Shown: positions 35,484 to 44,081 of the stretch, piece after piece
Layout: every line of letters begins with the position of its first letter
Numbering within the stretch: position 1 is the first letter of the stretch
Assembly (NCBI RefSeq): GCF_046365375.1
Contig: NZ_JBKEIT010000007.1
Coordinates: 258,870-322,869 of the forward strand
Source: Butyricimonas muris
GTDB lineage: Bacteria; Bacteroidota; Bacteroidia; Bacteroidales; Marinifilaceae
DNA: 64,000 nt
Direction: 5' to 3'
Notes under the pieces: generated by a model
What the model was told of the DNA's origin: nothing
The model's input: only the letters and a program-made list of their open reading frames with translations
Database searches by the model: none
Position numbers and translations under genes: made by a program

Positions 35484-36503
35484 CTATTTGATGGCTGCTG
35501 CTTTCAACAAGCGGGGTATGGGTAGGATATTTTGTTCTGCGTCATTAATCGGGGAGAATGTCCATGCATCCCAGCACTCGTCTTCCAGTTCCCGGTTACT
35601 GGCGTAGAAATTGGAATACTCGTACTCTTCCGCTTCCAGTACGGCTTCCCCGTATCCCAACCAGTAGGATGCATAAGCCACGTACCAGCCGCCCATCCAC
35701 CAGTCGCCCTCGCTGGTAACCCTGACGTCATCAATGTTATCCTCTTGTTTTTGCACGTATATGCCATTCGTGAAATCCGCTTCTGTCAAAGAAATCCCCT
35801 TGTATTCTATTTTGTTGTGCACGAAATCATCGCTTTCAATTGAGATTTTTCCGTCACCGTTGCCGTCATAGCCGAATCCTTTGATGGCAGTCCCGTGTCC
35901 GTCGACCTGAACGATGACAAACAAACGGGGATCTTCCTTGGCAATGGCAATAATCATCTCCTCTCCTGTGGGGGTATCTTCCCTTTTTTGCGGTTTATTC
36001 CACTTGTATCCCCACGCCCGGAAAAAGACATCCTCGTCTGTCGGGTGCAATAAATCCTCCACCTCCGGTTTTACCCATTGTATCGCCAGCACCGAGCGGC
36101 ACTCGCCCTCGCCCGTCCAGTTTTTGACATCCGAGATTTTGAAACCGTCCTGTACCGTGATATACGTGCTGTCCGATGCCTCGCCCAAGATGTTGGATGC
36201 CGTCACCTTGATTTTATACTCTCCCTCTGTGGCGGACGAGAATTCGTATATCGTGTCTGTTGATGTTGCCTTCCCCTCCACGAACCATTGCAGGTCAGCA
36301 TGCGTGGTATTGATGATATTCGCTCTTAATCTTACTGCTTTTGCGGGAAGAATAGCATTTTTCAAGCTCAAGTTCTGTACAGACACCTCCGGTGCGGTAA
36401 GAGGCATCTCCGGTTCATCTTCTCCGCCATCATTATCGCTACAGGAACTCCACATTCCCGTGATAGCCAGAATAGCTAATATATAAAGTAAATTCTTTTT
36501 CAT
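35484..36503 (-). CDS. PKD-like plus WGYRW-type surface lipoprotein
   Basis: 339 residues from the ATG at 36503, which begins the lipoprotein signal (lipobox WSSC-SDND); an in-frame start at 36575 lies within the upstream gene. A PKD-like domain (about 35-120) precedes the shared C-terminal domain (VKNWTGEGECRSVLAIQWV, VFFRAWGYKW, EMIIAIAKEDPRLFV, GFGYDGNGDGK, CWDAWTFSPIND). Domain order is the same as in 31060. It ends the riboswitch-controlled operon btuG-btuB-propeller-lipoprotein. Confidence 0.82.
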   Translation of the reverse strand: MKKNLLYILAILAITGMWSSCSDNDGGEDEPEMPLTAPEVSVQNLSLKNAILPAKAVRLRANIINTTHADLQWFVEGKATSTDTIYEFSSATEGEYKIKVTASNILGEASDSTYITVQDGFKISDVKNWTGEGECRSVLAIQWVKPEVEDLLHPTDEDVFFRAWGYKWNKPQKREDTPTGEEMIIAIAKEDPRLFVIVQVDGHGTAIKGFGYDGNGDGKISIESDDFVHNKIEYKGISLTEADFTNGIYVQKQEDNIDDVRVTSEGDWWMGGWYVAYASYWLGYGEAVLEAEEYEYSNFYASNRELEDECWDAWTFSPINDAEQNILPIPRLLKAAAIK

Positions 36504-36510
36504 GAACCGT

Positions 36511-37851
36511 TTATTCAAAATTATAAGTGAAGAATGTGCCGGCGGGGAATGCCGTGTGATTTTCGTAATTTGCACTTAATTCTGGTTCATCCCCGCTAAA
36601 GTTGAATACACTGATGTTATTAATCTTGTAGTCTTGGCCGTATCCTTTTATGGAATTTAGATAAACTTCTCCGGTAATCGGGTGAACAGCGCACGTGTTG
36701 TAAATGATACCGACGTTGTCGACCATCGTTTTGGCATCCACCATTAATTTCGTTTCTCCCGTGCTGAAAATATGACGGTAAATTGTTGATTTAAGGGCAC
36801 TCATGTATAGCGTGTCCCCTTTGGCTGTAATGCTGGGGGCTGCTGCGTATGATGGGTTCAGAAGGCTTTTTGCTTCCTCTGATACAGTGCTGCTTCCTAG
36901 TTTAGCGTATGTTTTCGGGTCAACTTTAGTGATTTTCCCGGATGCATCGGAAACCCAAAGATTCCCGTCGGATGCTTTAATTACACCGGAAACATTCCCG
37001 TCAAATTCAATCGTATTGCTAATTGCATCTTTACCTGCTTCAATTACGACAACCGTGTTTTTTACTGTGGCAAAAACTTTCCCGTCAGCAACAGCCATTG
37101 TATTTTTCCGAGCACCCTTTGTGCCTTCAATAAGAATGACGGTTCCGCTTGATGGTTGAAATCTTTTTATTCCATTATTGTCACGTAGGTAAATGTCATC
37201 ATCTCCTAGTACTGCCACGTGGCTAGGCATACTCACCTGTCCGTTAAGTTCTTCCTGAAATTTTCGCTCCCTTTTCAATGTTTCTGCATTGAGGATGGTT
37301 AAAAAGCCTCCGTCATCACCCCCGTTTTGTGAAAGAATATACATTTTATTGTTTTTGATGAATAGATCTTGGCTTTGCTTTCCCAAGTCACCTCCGTTTT
37401 CAAGGTAATAGGCGTTATCTGTCACCTCTCCTTTAGGATTAATGAAAATTAAACTCCCGGGACTGCCCATGGGTGATTCGTTTACGATAAAAGTACCATA
37501 CTTGTATTTCCCGTGAACTTCGATTGACGTGGAAGCGTGATTGCGGCTATTTGTAGTGTATGCTATAACAGAAACGTTATAATTTCCAATGCTTTCTGCC
37601 GTGAAGGTATAAATAGAATCTGTTGCCACTTTTTCCCCGTTTACAAACCACTCCAAACTTGTTTCCGTTGGGTTGTCAACTTTGGCTTTCAGTACGATAG
37701 ATTCCATCGGGAGCGTCGAAAAACTACCATTCTCGCTTTCGATGGTTACGGTCGGTGGTACGGGTGTCCAGTTATCGTCATCATCACTACAAGAACTCAA
37801 GAATCCTACAAATATTCCCAAAAACAAAAGTGCTAAATAAAACTTCTTCAT
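36511..37851 (-). CDS. PKD-like plus beta-propeller surface lipoprotein (BtuG-like, DUF5074 type)
   Basis: 446 residues from the ATG at 37851 (MKKFYLALLFLGIF); an ATG six codons upstream is possible. Lipobox LSSC-SDDD. The PKD-like domain is at about 35-110. The propeller follows, with GTFIVNESPMGSPGSLIFINP, KNNKMYILSQ, FLTILNAETLK, GNLWVSDASGKITKVDP and CAVHPITGEVYLNS. It is paralogous to 33448-34926 and, like it, is followed within 8 bases by a WGYRW-type lipoprotein gene. It sits 48 bases after the btuB-like gene. Confidence 0.82.
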   Translation of the reverse strand: MKKFYLALLFLGIFVGFLSSCSDDDDNWTPVPPTVTIESENGSFSTLPMESIVLKAKVDNPTETSLEWFVNGEKVATDSIYTFTAESIGNYNVSVIAYTTNSRNHASTSIEVHGKYKYGTFIVNESPMGSPGSLIFINPKGEVTDNAYYLENGGDLGKQSQDLFIKNNKMYILSQNGGDDGGFLTILNAETLKRERKFQEELNGQVSMPSHVAVLGDDDIYLRDNNGIKRFQPSSGTVILIEGTKGARKNTMAVADGKVFATVKNTVVVIEAGKDAISNTIEFDGNVSGVIKASDGNLWVSDASGKITKVDPKTYAKLGSSTVSEEAKSLLNPSYAAAPSITAKGDTLYMSALKSTIYRHIFSTGETKLMVDAKTMVDNVGIIYNTCAVHPITGEVYLNSIKGYGQDYKINNISVFNFSGDEPELSANYENHTAFPAGTFFTYNFE

Positions 37852-37899
37852 AATTCTAATTTTCATCATGTAATATTATATAACTTGTTTATTCTTCCT

Positions 37900-39930
37900 C
37901 TAAAATTCCCACATCAGTGACACGAGGCAGTTTCGCAACGGCATCGGGTAGTACTGCGTGGATTCGTAATAAGTGTCCAGTAGATTGTCCACCCGTATCT
38001 GCGGGGTGAGGCTCATCCCGTTACGGAACTCGTGACGGTAGCCTGCCAATATATTGTGTACCGAATAGGGGTCAGTAGCGTATGCTTGGTCAGTCGTGAT
38101 AAAGCGTCGCCCGATGTAAGTCACTTGCCACGAGAAAAAGGCTCCCCGGTAATCGGCGGCAACCCGCACGTTCCATTTGAAGCGTGGCACGTAAGGAATC
38201 TGCTTCATGTAAGAGCCGTCGTCCTCGTGCTGTTTCTTGCGGGTACGGGATTGCGACCAACTGTAATTACCGGATGCGTTCACCTTTAAATCCCCCATCT
38301 CGTATGTCAGTTTCCCGTACAGTTCCACGCCTTCCGAGCGCACGTTGCGGTGATTCTGCGGCGTCCACACCCATTGATTCCCGTCCTTGGGCAACCATAG
38401 TATCCAGTTGTCGATATACATCAAGTAGCCCGATACCTCTGCGTCCAGCGATAACCCCCGGTACAAGTGTTTCCGGTAAGCCACGGAAGCGTCATACGAG
38501 TACCCGTCTTCCGGCTTCACCTCCGGGTTGCCTCCCGGTCGCCAATAGAGGTCGTTCATGCTTGGGAACCGATAGTTGTAAGCCATATTTCCCTTTACCT
38601 GCAACTCTTTTTCCCACAGGTTGAATACCACGCCCGCCGACCACGTGGATACTCCCCGGCTATCGTTTTGCTCGAACATATACTGCCCGTTCAGCATCAT
38701 CCATTCCACCGGGGTCCACAACGCCGATGCCTGCCACGACAGCACGTTACGGTGATGGTGGAATGGCGGTTCCACCACCGGGATATCATAATCCACGTCG
38801 CCCAGCGTGTATTTCGACGAGTCAATATCAATGTAACTGCTCACCCGTATCAAATCGTGCGAGTAAGTCAGGCTTGTCCCCAGCACGAGATTTTCCCGCG
38901 GGGTACACGTGTAGTCTGCAATGCCTTGCCACGTCTGCGATTGATTTTTAGTACCCTCGGGGTCGAACATCCCCCCGGCGTACCATTTGTCGTACTTCTG
39001 CCGGTAGTACAGCCATGCCGCTTTCACGTGCAGGGCGTGTATACCCCGGGTGAAATCCAGTCCCGTGTATGCCCGGAAATTCGTTTCCCGCTGTTTCTCG
39101 TGTGATTGGTTCACCACCCCAAGCGCGGGGGGCAACATCCGTTCGCCCTCTTGATACCATGCTACTGCCGTCAACCGGGTGTAGCGCGACAACCGGAAAT
39201 AACCTTCTTGCATTGCCGCCCATTGCGTGTAATCGGCATCCTGTCGTTTCTCGCGGAAGGGGACGTTGGTCAGAATCTTGTTCAAATAAGTATAGTTGTT
39301 ATCCGAGTGCTGGTAATACAGGCGGGTTTTGAAACTTGATTTCTCTCCGCCCGTGTTTACTTGTGCCCCCGTGGTGTACGTGCCGTAGGAACCGTACTCG
39401 CCCAGCACTTTCCCGCTTACTCCCTTTCGCCAATCCGGGTCGGTGAATAGGTTGATACTTCCCCCGATGGCTCCCGTCCCGTTCTTCACGTGGCTGCTCC
39501 CGTAATACAAGTTGATATTGTCCGTGAAGAAAACCGGGATTTGCGAGAAATCGAACGTTCCCGACATCGGCGGCGTGATATTGATGCCGTTCCAGTTCAC
39601 CCGTGTTTGCGAGGGACTGGCTCCACGGAAGGAGGCGGTCGACAAGGCTCCCATCCCGAGGCTCTTGATATAAATAGCCGTGTAGTCCGTCAGTAATTCC
39701 GCCAACGAACGGGTTTTATTCGCTTGCATGATTTCCGGGTCTATGCGGCTAACCTTCGCCCCGGCATTTGCCTCGTTGGCGTGTTGGATACGCCGGCTCA
39801 CCACCTGCACCGTGTCGAGAGTCCCGTGCATCGCCACCGAATCCCGCCGCTGTGCCTCTGCCTGCATCCCGCTGCCCAGCGTGAAACAGGCACATAATCC
39901 TATCGTTATTTTTTTGAACATATTCTGCAT
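37900..39930 (-). CDS. btuB: BtuB-like TonB-dependent outer-membrane transporter
   Basis: 676 residues from the ATG at 39930, one base past the stop of the upstream gene; an ATG three codons later is an alternative. A signal peptide, then a TonB-box-like LDTVQVVS, a plug domain (RSLAELLTDYTAIYIKSLGMGALSTASFRGASPSQTRVNWNG, GTGAIGGSINLF) and a 22-strand-type barrel ending in LMWEF. It has no STN or regulatory N-terminal extension, unlike SusC. The cobalamin riboswitch upstream and the BtuG-like partner make it a corrinoid importer. A BtuG-BtuB pair of this kind is established in Bacteroides. Confidence 0.9.
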   Translation of the reverse strand: MQNMFKKITIGLCACFTLGSGMQAEAQRRDSVAMHGTLDTVQVVSRRIQHANEANAGAKVSRIDPEIMQANKTRSLAELLTDYTAIYIKSLGMGALSTASFRGASPSQTRVNWNGINITPPMSGTFDFSQIPVFFTDNINLYYGSSHVKNGTGAIGGSINLFTDPDWRKGVSGKVLGEYGSYGTYTTGAQVNTGGEKSSFKTRLYYQHSDNNYTYLNKILTNVPFREKRQDADYTQWAAMQEGYFRLSRYTRLTAVAWYQEGERMLPPALGVVNQSHEKQRETNFRAYTGLDFTRGIHALHVKAAWLYYRQKYDKWYAGGMFDPEGTKNQSQTWQGIADYTCTPRENLVLGTSLTYSHDLIRVSSYIDIDSSKYTLGDVDYDIPVVEPPFHHHRNVLSWQASALWTPVEWMMLNGQYMFEQNDSRGVSTWSAGVVFNLWEKELQVKGNMAYNYRFPSMNDLYWRPGGNPEVKPEDGYSYDASVAYRKHLYRGLSLDAEVSGYLMYIDNWILWLPKDGNQWVWTPQNHRNVRSEGVELYGKLTYEMGDLKVNASGNYSWSQSRTRKKQHEDDGSYMKQIPYVPRFKWNVRVAADYRGAFFSWQVTYIGRRFITTDQAYATDPYSVHNILAGYRHEFRNGMSLTPQIRVDNLLDTYYESTQYYPMPLRNCLVSLMWEF

Positions 39931-39931
39931 T

Positions 39932-41086
39932 TTAACGTTGACTTCCGGGGAAATACACTTGCCCGGGATAAACACCCACTTTGTGGCTTACCCTTCTCCC
40001 GTCTTTCAGATAATGACGGATATAACCTCTTTGTGCCGTGTAATCCAAACAATCGCACAGGTAAACGTCGCCTTCGGGGCTAACCGCGAACCCGTACATC
40101 ATACCCACGCCCGGCAGGTCGTAATAATGTTCAAATTCACCTGTCGTCACGTTCATCCGGTACACGCTCTGCTGTTCTTTTTCGCCCTTGGCGTTTTCTT
40201 CTGTCGCACGGGTTTTCACGTTGAAGTATATCCATGTTCCCGTCGGGTCGATATCCGTGCGGTTGTAATTGATATAGCCGATAATCTCGCCCGGTGTCTG
40301 TGAGCTCGAGTCGCCGATGGGGAGGGTGTACGATTTAACTACTTTTTCCCGTTTCGGGTCTACGCCTTTCAGCGTGATGCCTGTCACGACACCGCTCCTT
40401 TTCTGGTACATCAATCCCCAGATTATGCCGTCTTTGTCTATCAGCATCCGGCACGTCTTCGTGTACTCCTCGTTGTATATATCCTTGATTACCCGGGCGT
40501 ACTCTTTATTGATGTTGTTGGCATCGAACACGTACAAACCTCCCTGCGTCATGCCGAACACTTTATTTTCCGCCACGACCAGATATTCCACCCATCTCGG
40601 GATTGAAATATATTCCAGCGGCTTCCCGTAAGGGGCTACCGTGCGAATACGCACCAGTTGTCGGTTCAAGTCGGACACGACGGCTTCTGTTTCCGAGATA
40701 GGCACTATCTGTCGCGGGTAACCCGCCTGCGTGTAGAGTATCGTTCCCTCGGATTTGAACGTCACGGGATTGACCACCTCGATTTTCTTCGAGTTATTCA
40801 TCGCCACGAAATACTTTCCGTTAATCAGCGTGATGGATTGTGCCACGTCACCCATTGGGCGATGGTTCACGTCTTGAAAGGCATCCACTACCACGGTACT
40901 GTCTTTGTATATCACCGATATCGCCCCGGCGTTCGTGTTAATCAACCCCTCGTTCAGCACGAGAGCCTCAATATCCCCGTCGCCCAGCACCCCGTCGGGA
41001 TAAGGCATCCCCGGTTTGTCGCACGACGCTAACGTCATGCTAATCCATACGATTGTCAGAAAATGAAACCACTTTTTCATGAACAT
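39932..41086 (-). CDS. btuG: BtuG-like surface propeller lipoprotein
   Basis: 384 residues; the real start may be the ATG two codons on, where the signal peptide MKKWFHFL begins. Lipobox LASC. The mature protein is a beta-propeller without a PKD domain: IEALVLNEGLINTNAGAIS, INGKYFVAMNNSKKIEVVNPVTFK, AENKVFGMTQGGLYVFDANN, GVGMMYGFAVSPEGDVYLCDC. It is the first gene behind a cobalamin riboswitch and directly precedes the btuB-like gene, the same pairing as in Bacteroides where BtuG captures B12 and docks on BtuB. Confidence 0.87.
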   Translation of the reverse strand: MFMKKWFHFLTIVWISMTLASCDKPGMPYPDGVLGDGDIEALVLNEGLINTNAGAISVIYKDSTVVVDAFQDVNHRPMGDVAQSITLINGKYFVAMNNSKKIEVVNPVTFKSEGTILYTQAGYPRQIVPISETEAVVSDLNRQLVRIRTVAPYGKPLEYISIPRWVEYLVVAENKVFGMTQGGLYVFDANNINKEYARVIKDIYNEEYTKTCRMLIDKDGIIWGLMYQKRSGVVTGITLKGVDPKREKVVKSYTLPIGDSSSQTPGEIIGYINYNRTDIDPTGTWIYFNVKTRATEENAKGEKEQQSVYRMNVTTGEFEHYYDLPGVGMMYGFAVSPEGDVYLCDCLDYTAQRGYIRHYLKDGRRVSHKVGVYPGQVYFPGSQR

Positions 41087-41188
41087 AAATTCCCTTTTAG
41101 TCAGAAAAAGGCTTGACGTACACGGTCGACAATTGTTAAGCTATCGGCGTTCACGTTCTTCCTTCCCCTTGAACGTTAAACAATGTTG

Positions 41189-41345
41189 TGTATGGCAGGT
41201 CTTCTGACTTGTTCCCTTCCCGGCGTCCTTCCCATCCTTAAAATGGACAGTGGATCGTGAGTGCCGGAGAAGTTGTTACGAAACTTACAGCAGTGGATCT
41301 GTTCAGGATTTGCACCTGATTCCCTATTAATCCCACGTAAGATTG
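41189..41345 (-). promoter_or_regulatory. Cobalamin riboswitch controlling btuG-btuB and two further lipoproteins
   Basis: Minus strand: GGGAATCAGGTGCAAATCC, GCTGTAAGTTTCG, CCACTGTCC, GGGAAGGACG and AGTCAGAAGACCTGCC. A following hairpin (41153-41176, ACGTTC/GAACGT around GGGGAAGGA) differs from the one at 32162 by compensatory changes in the stem. Confidence 0.92.
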
Positions 41346-41376
41346 TAGAATATCTTACACGAGAACCATAACGCCG

Positions 41377-41384
41377 CAAAAATA
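41377..41384 (-). promoter_or_regulatory. -7 promoter element upstream of the btuG riboswitch
   Basis: Minus strand TATTTTTG, an exact TAnnTTTG match about 30 bases upstream of the riboswitch. No clear -33 partner. Confidence 0.4.
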
Positions 41385-41515
41385 ATACGTATTTTTTAAT
41401 ATTACTAATGAATGGGGAAAGATTTATTTCGTTAGGAGCACGGTCTATCTCTCATTATTGCGAGTTTTAGCATTGAGATTTATCTTGATCTTAGATTGTA
41501 GCCATATTGTTGTGT

Positions 41516-41774
41516 ATTGTAATTTACATATAAATTAGTATCTTTGACCTATTGGAAACAACAGCAACTCCCAATCCTCCTCCCGCGTACAGTTGTGATT
41601 TGCTTACAAATTAGTATCTTTGACCTATTGGAAACAACAAGTGTCTGTCGTGGATGTCCGAGTATCTGTTGTGATTTGCTTACAAATTAGTATCTTTGAC
41701 CTATTGGAAACAACAGCAACTCCCAATCCTCCTCCCGCGTACAGTTGTGATTTGCTTACAAATTAGTATATTTG
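41516..41774 (+). CRISPR. Short CRISPR array, type II-C-like repeats, no cas genes in window
   Basis: Four 48-base repeat positions: 41516-41563 (about five mismatches near its start), 41592-41639 and 41668-41715 (identical), and 41744 onward (matches for about 30 bases, then decays). Intact repeats start GTTGTGATTTGCTTAC and end TTGGAAACAACA. Spacers are 28 bases: 41564-41591, 41640-41667 and 41716-41743; the first and third are identical. Long repeats of this type are typical of Cas9 (II-C) systems in Bacteroidetes. No cas9, cas1, cas2 or convincing anti-repeat is seen nearby. Strand is assigned from repeat appearance only. Confidence 0.88.
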
Positions 41775-42020
41775 TAATAGTCAGAAGTATTTTGTTTGAC
41801 TATCAGTGTATTATATGAAACTCGCATGAGAATGGGCAACGGATAAGAAAAATGCAAACTGTTTAGAATCACTATATTCCTCATGCTGTCAAATAACTCT
41901 TTATCTTTCTGCAAAGATAATGTTTTTCCTCTGAATACCGGAATTTTCCGGGTATAATCTTCACGGTGATTTCAAAAATAATCCAAATCAAGAATGACAT
42001 CTGTACCGTAGCCGAGTTCA

Positions 42021-42178
42021 CGTAACTCACAGGCAAAGGTAACTCGTGTTCTTATCGTACAAGCAAGGTCAAGCCCTCCGGGTGGCGTGGAAAAATCATC
42101 CTCGCCCCGGAGGGCTTCGGTATTTTTCCCGCCAACCTTGCATGTACGGAACACGACCTTTTAAAGCCTGTAGTTACG
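42021..42178 (+). ncRNA. Structured RNA leader element, copy A
   Basis: Predicted folding: P1 42021-42034 with 42166-42178 (13 bp, one bulge); P2 42035-42040/42156-42161 and 42045-42051/42149-42155; P3 42056-42069 with 42135-42148; P4 42089-42096 with 42122-42129. The loop contains the core ATCATCCTCGCC (42095-42106), shared exactly with copies B and C. Two small GC-rich hairpins flank the core. It ends 44 bases before the ATG at 42223; a further hairpin (CCGGC/GCCGG, 42185-42202) lies between. No Rfam family came to mind. Confidence 0.78.
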
Positions 42179-42222
42179 GGAACTCCGGCCCCGAAAAGCC
42201 GGACTAACAAAAAAACAATGTC

Positions 42223-43041
42223 ATGTTACAGGCAACAAAGAACAAGTACGGTATTGAAACGCTCAAGACACTGAATGTTTTGTACGACCATGAACATTGG
42301 CTGACGCAGGAGGATGTGGATATGGCCAACCGTTATGTCGAACTTATAGAGCAGACGCGCTCGGAAATCACACCGCAAACCGGTGACAGGCTGATTTATC
42401 TCAGCCGTCATGGGGACTATTACGGCAATGCACTCATAGACAGTATGGATGAAAAGAAAGGCCTGCTTTCCATCTGCGAACAGCCGTATGTCCCATTCGT
42501 ATGGCAATCTGCGGATAATATCCGCCTGAGCGTCAGCGGTGGAGCTTTCCACCATGTAAAAACGGATGATCTGAAATTCAACGGTTGGACGGAAGGAGCA
42601 TTCAAAGACTGGGGACATTGCGGATCGTGCGCTCACGGATCAGTTACATTCACGGCAAAAGTCCCACAATGGATTTACCGTGAGCCGGAACCGCTCTATG
42701 GTGATTTCACGACAGAGACATACCGCCGTTTTTATCTTCACAAAGACCTGGAAGCGAGAAACCTCTACCAAAGTCTTGATATCGCTTTTCACAATGAAGA
42801 GGACTTCCGGCAATTCCTGCAAGACTATGAGGGAACGGTATTCAAGGGGAATTGGAAAAACCAGATCGTGGTATGGTGCTTCCGCAGGGAATATGTCTTC
42901 CTGCCTCTGTCGGAATGGGAAAAGATTGATGTCCCGGCAGTGGAGCGAAGGCTTAATTTCCATCCCGAGCAGGTGAAGATTGTCAAGGACATGGAGAAGC
43001 ACATCACCTATTTCCACCGTATCCAATCACAGGATTTCTAA
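42223..43041 (+). CDS. Conjugative-element protein, DUF4121-like
   Basis: 272 residues, soluble, no signal peptide. Length and pattern (an N-terminal helical region with HWLTQEDVDMANRYVELIE, then TGDRLIYLSRHGDYYGNALID, then CGSCAHGSVTFTAKVPQWIY) recall DUF4121 proteins carried by Bacteroidetes conjugative transposons; the assignment is from memory of the family. Function unknown. It is the first gene after RNA element copy A and is followed 19 bases later by the DUF4942-like gene. Confidence 0.7.
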   Translation: MLQATKNKYGIETLKTLNVLYDHEHWLTQEDVDMANRYVELIEQTRSEITPQTGDRLIYLSRHGDYYGNALIDSMDEKKGLLSICEQPYVPFVWQSADNIRLSVSGGAFHHVKTDDLKFNGWTEGAFKDWGHCGSCAHGSVTFTAKVPQWIYREPEPLYGDFTTETYRRFYLHKDLEARNLYQSLDIAFHNEEDFRQFLQDYEGTVFKGNWKNQIVVWCFRREYVFLPLSEWEKIDVPAVERRLNFHPEQVKIVKDMEKHITYFHRIQSQDF

Positions 43042-43060
43042 CACTTAAAATCAAACAGAT

Positions 43061-44002
43061 ATGCAAACGACAACATCATTCAAACCCGGCAACGCTCCCG
43101 ACCTGCTTTCAGGAATATTGAGCGTACAAGTAAGAAACGAGGACAAGATTACCGAGCAAGACCGCCTGTTTTGTCAGAACCAGCAGGACATGCTCTACAA
43201 GACGCTTGACCGGATAGACCGCTGGTATACCATCTTCAAGGAAGAGGCGGAACAATACCGAACAGAACGGGACTTCTCATACGACGACAATGGGAAAATA
43301 TCCATGCGTGACCTTTACTCGCTCAGAAACGGTAAGGACGATTATTCGCACAACGAGTTCAAGCCGTTCGATGTGCTGAACGATTTGGTAGACAAGAACC
43401 ACAACGCCAACTCTAACTTCGCCAACCGTATCATCGCCTACTTCAACAGGACGTACAACGTGTCGGTGCCGGAACAAAGGATAAACGAAAAGACACTCCG
43501 CATGGGCTTCCGTCCGGTCTATGGGACATACGTGGATGCGGTTATCGAGCATTTAGGTGGCAAGAGTTTCCGGGAAACGGCAGTGGAAGAACTGCTTGCC
43601 AGAGTCGCAAAGGTAGTCAAGCCTTCCTGCTGGAGCAAGGTCAAAACGGAGCTGAAGAAGGACAAGATTGTCTTTCCCGAAATCATTCGCTTCGATGATT
43701 ATTACATACAATACCACCAACGGTGCAAAATCAGTTACAATTACAGTGGAGAGCTGGAAACCCTATGCGCGGGTATCGCTTACGGTGCGGATGATGTACT
43801 GTGCGGCAACTCGAAAATGATTATCCGTTTCGATGACAACGACGTGTCTGTCAATGACTGGTACGACCTCACGACCACCAACGCCGAGCAAATCCGATTC
43901 TACAAGAACGGACGTATCGACGTCAAATTCAAGGACAGCGCGGCAGCCGAGAGCTGCTTCAAGCGTCTCCGATTGGATGAAATCACATTACCGGAGAACT
44001 GA
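43061..44002 (+). CDS. DUF4942-like protein
   Basis: 313 residues, soluble. The central region (DVLNDLVDKNHNANSNFANRIIAYFNRTYNV, then FRPVYGTYVDAVIEHLGG) and the end (VSVNDWYDLTTTNAEQIRFYKNGRIDVKF) resemble DUF4942, a domain I recall from proteobacterial elements fused to or next to DNA methyltransferases. Here the next gene is a methylase-helicase, which fits that association. No catalytic motif of its own is visible, so it may be a specificity or accessory subunit. Confidence 0.72.
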   Translation: MQTTTSFKPGNAPDLLSGILSVQVRNEDKITEQDRLFCQNQQDMLYKTLDRIDRWYTIFKEEAEQYRTERDFSYDDNGKISMRDLYSLRNGKDDYSHNEFKPFDVLNDLVDKNHNANSNFANRIIAYFNRTYNVSVPEQRINEKTLRMGFRPVYGTYVDAVIEHLGGKSFRETAVEELLARVAKVVKPSCWSKVKTELKKDKIVFPEIIRFDDYYIQYHQRCKISYNYSGELETLCAGIAYGADDVLCGNSKMIIRFDDNDVSVNDWYDLTTTNAEQIRFYKNGRIDVKFKDSAAAESCFKRLRLDEITLPEN

Positions 44003-44081
44003 CCATGAGAAGAATCCCACAGCACCCCGTAAGGCAACTCTTGCGGGGTGTCTTCATTTCCAACCGTAAACTATTAAAGAT

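Noticed and set aside
41516..41774. Reading the repeats as integrase-binding direct repeats of the conjugative element
   Set aside because: Regular 48-base repeats separated by 28-base unique segments with one non-matching spacer are the pattern of a CRISPR array, and the element's genes begin several hundred bases later.
41972..42154. Minus-strand open frame ending in a GEDDF-containing peptide, with similar peptides at 47190 and 53720
   Set aside because: The shared peptide only reflects the conserved RNA core read on the other strand; the frames differ elsewhere and have no common start.
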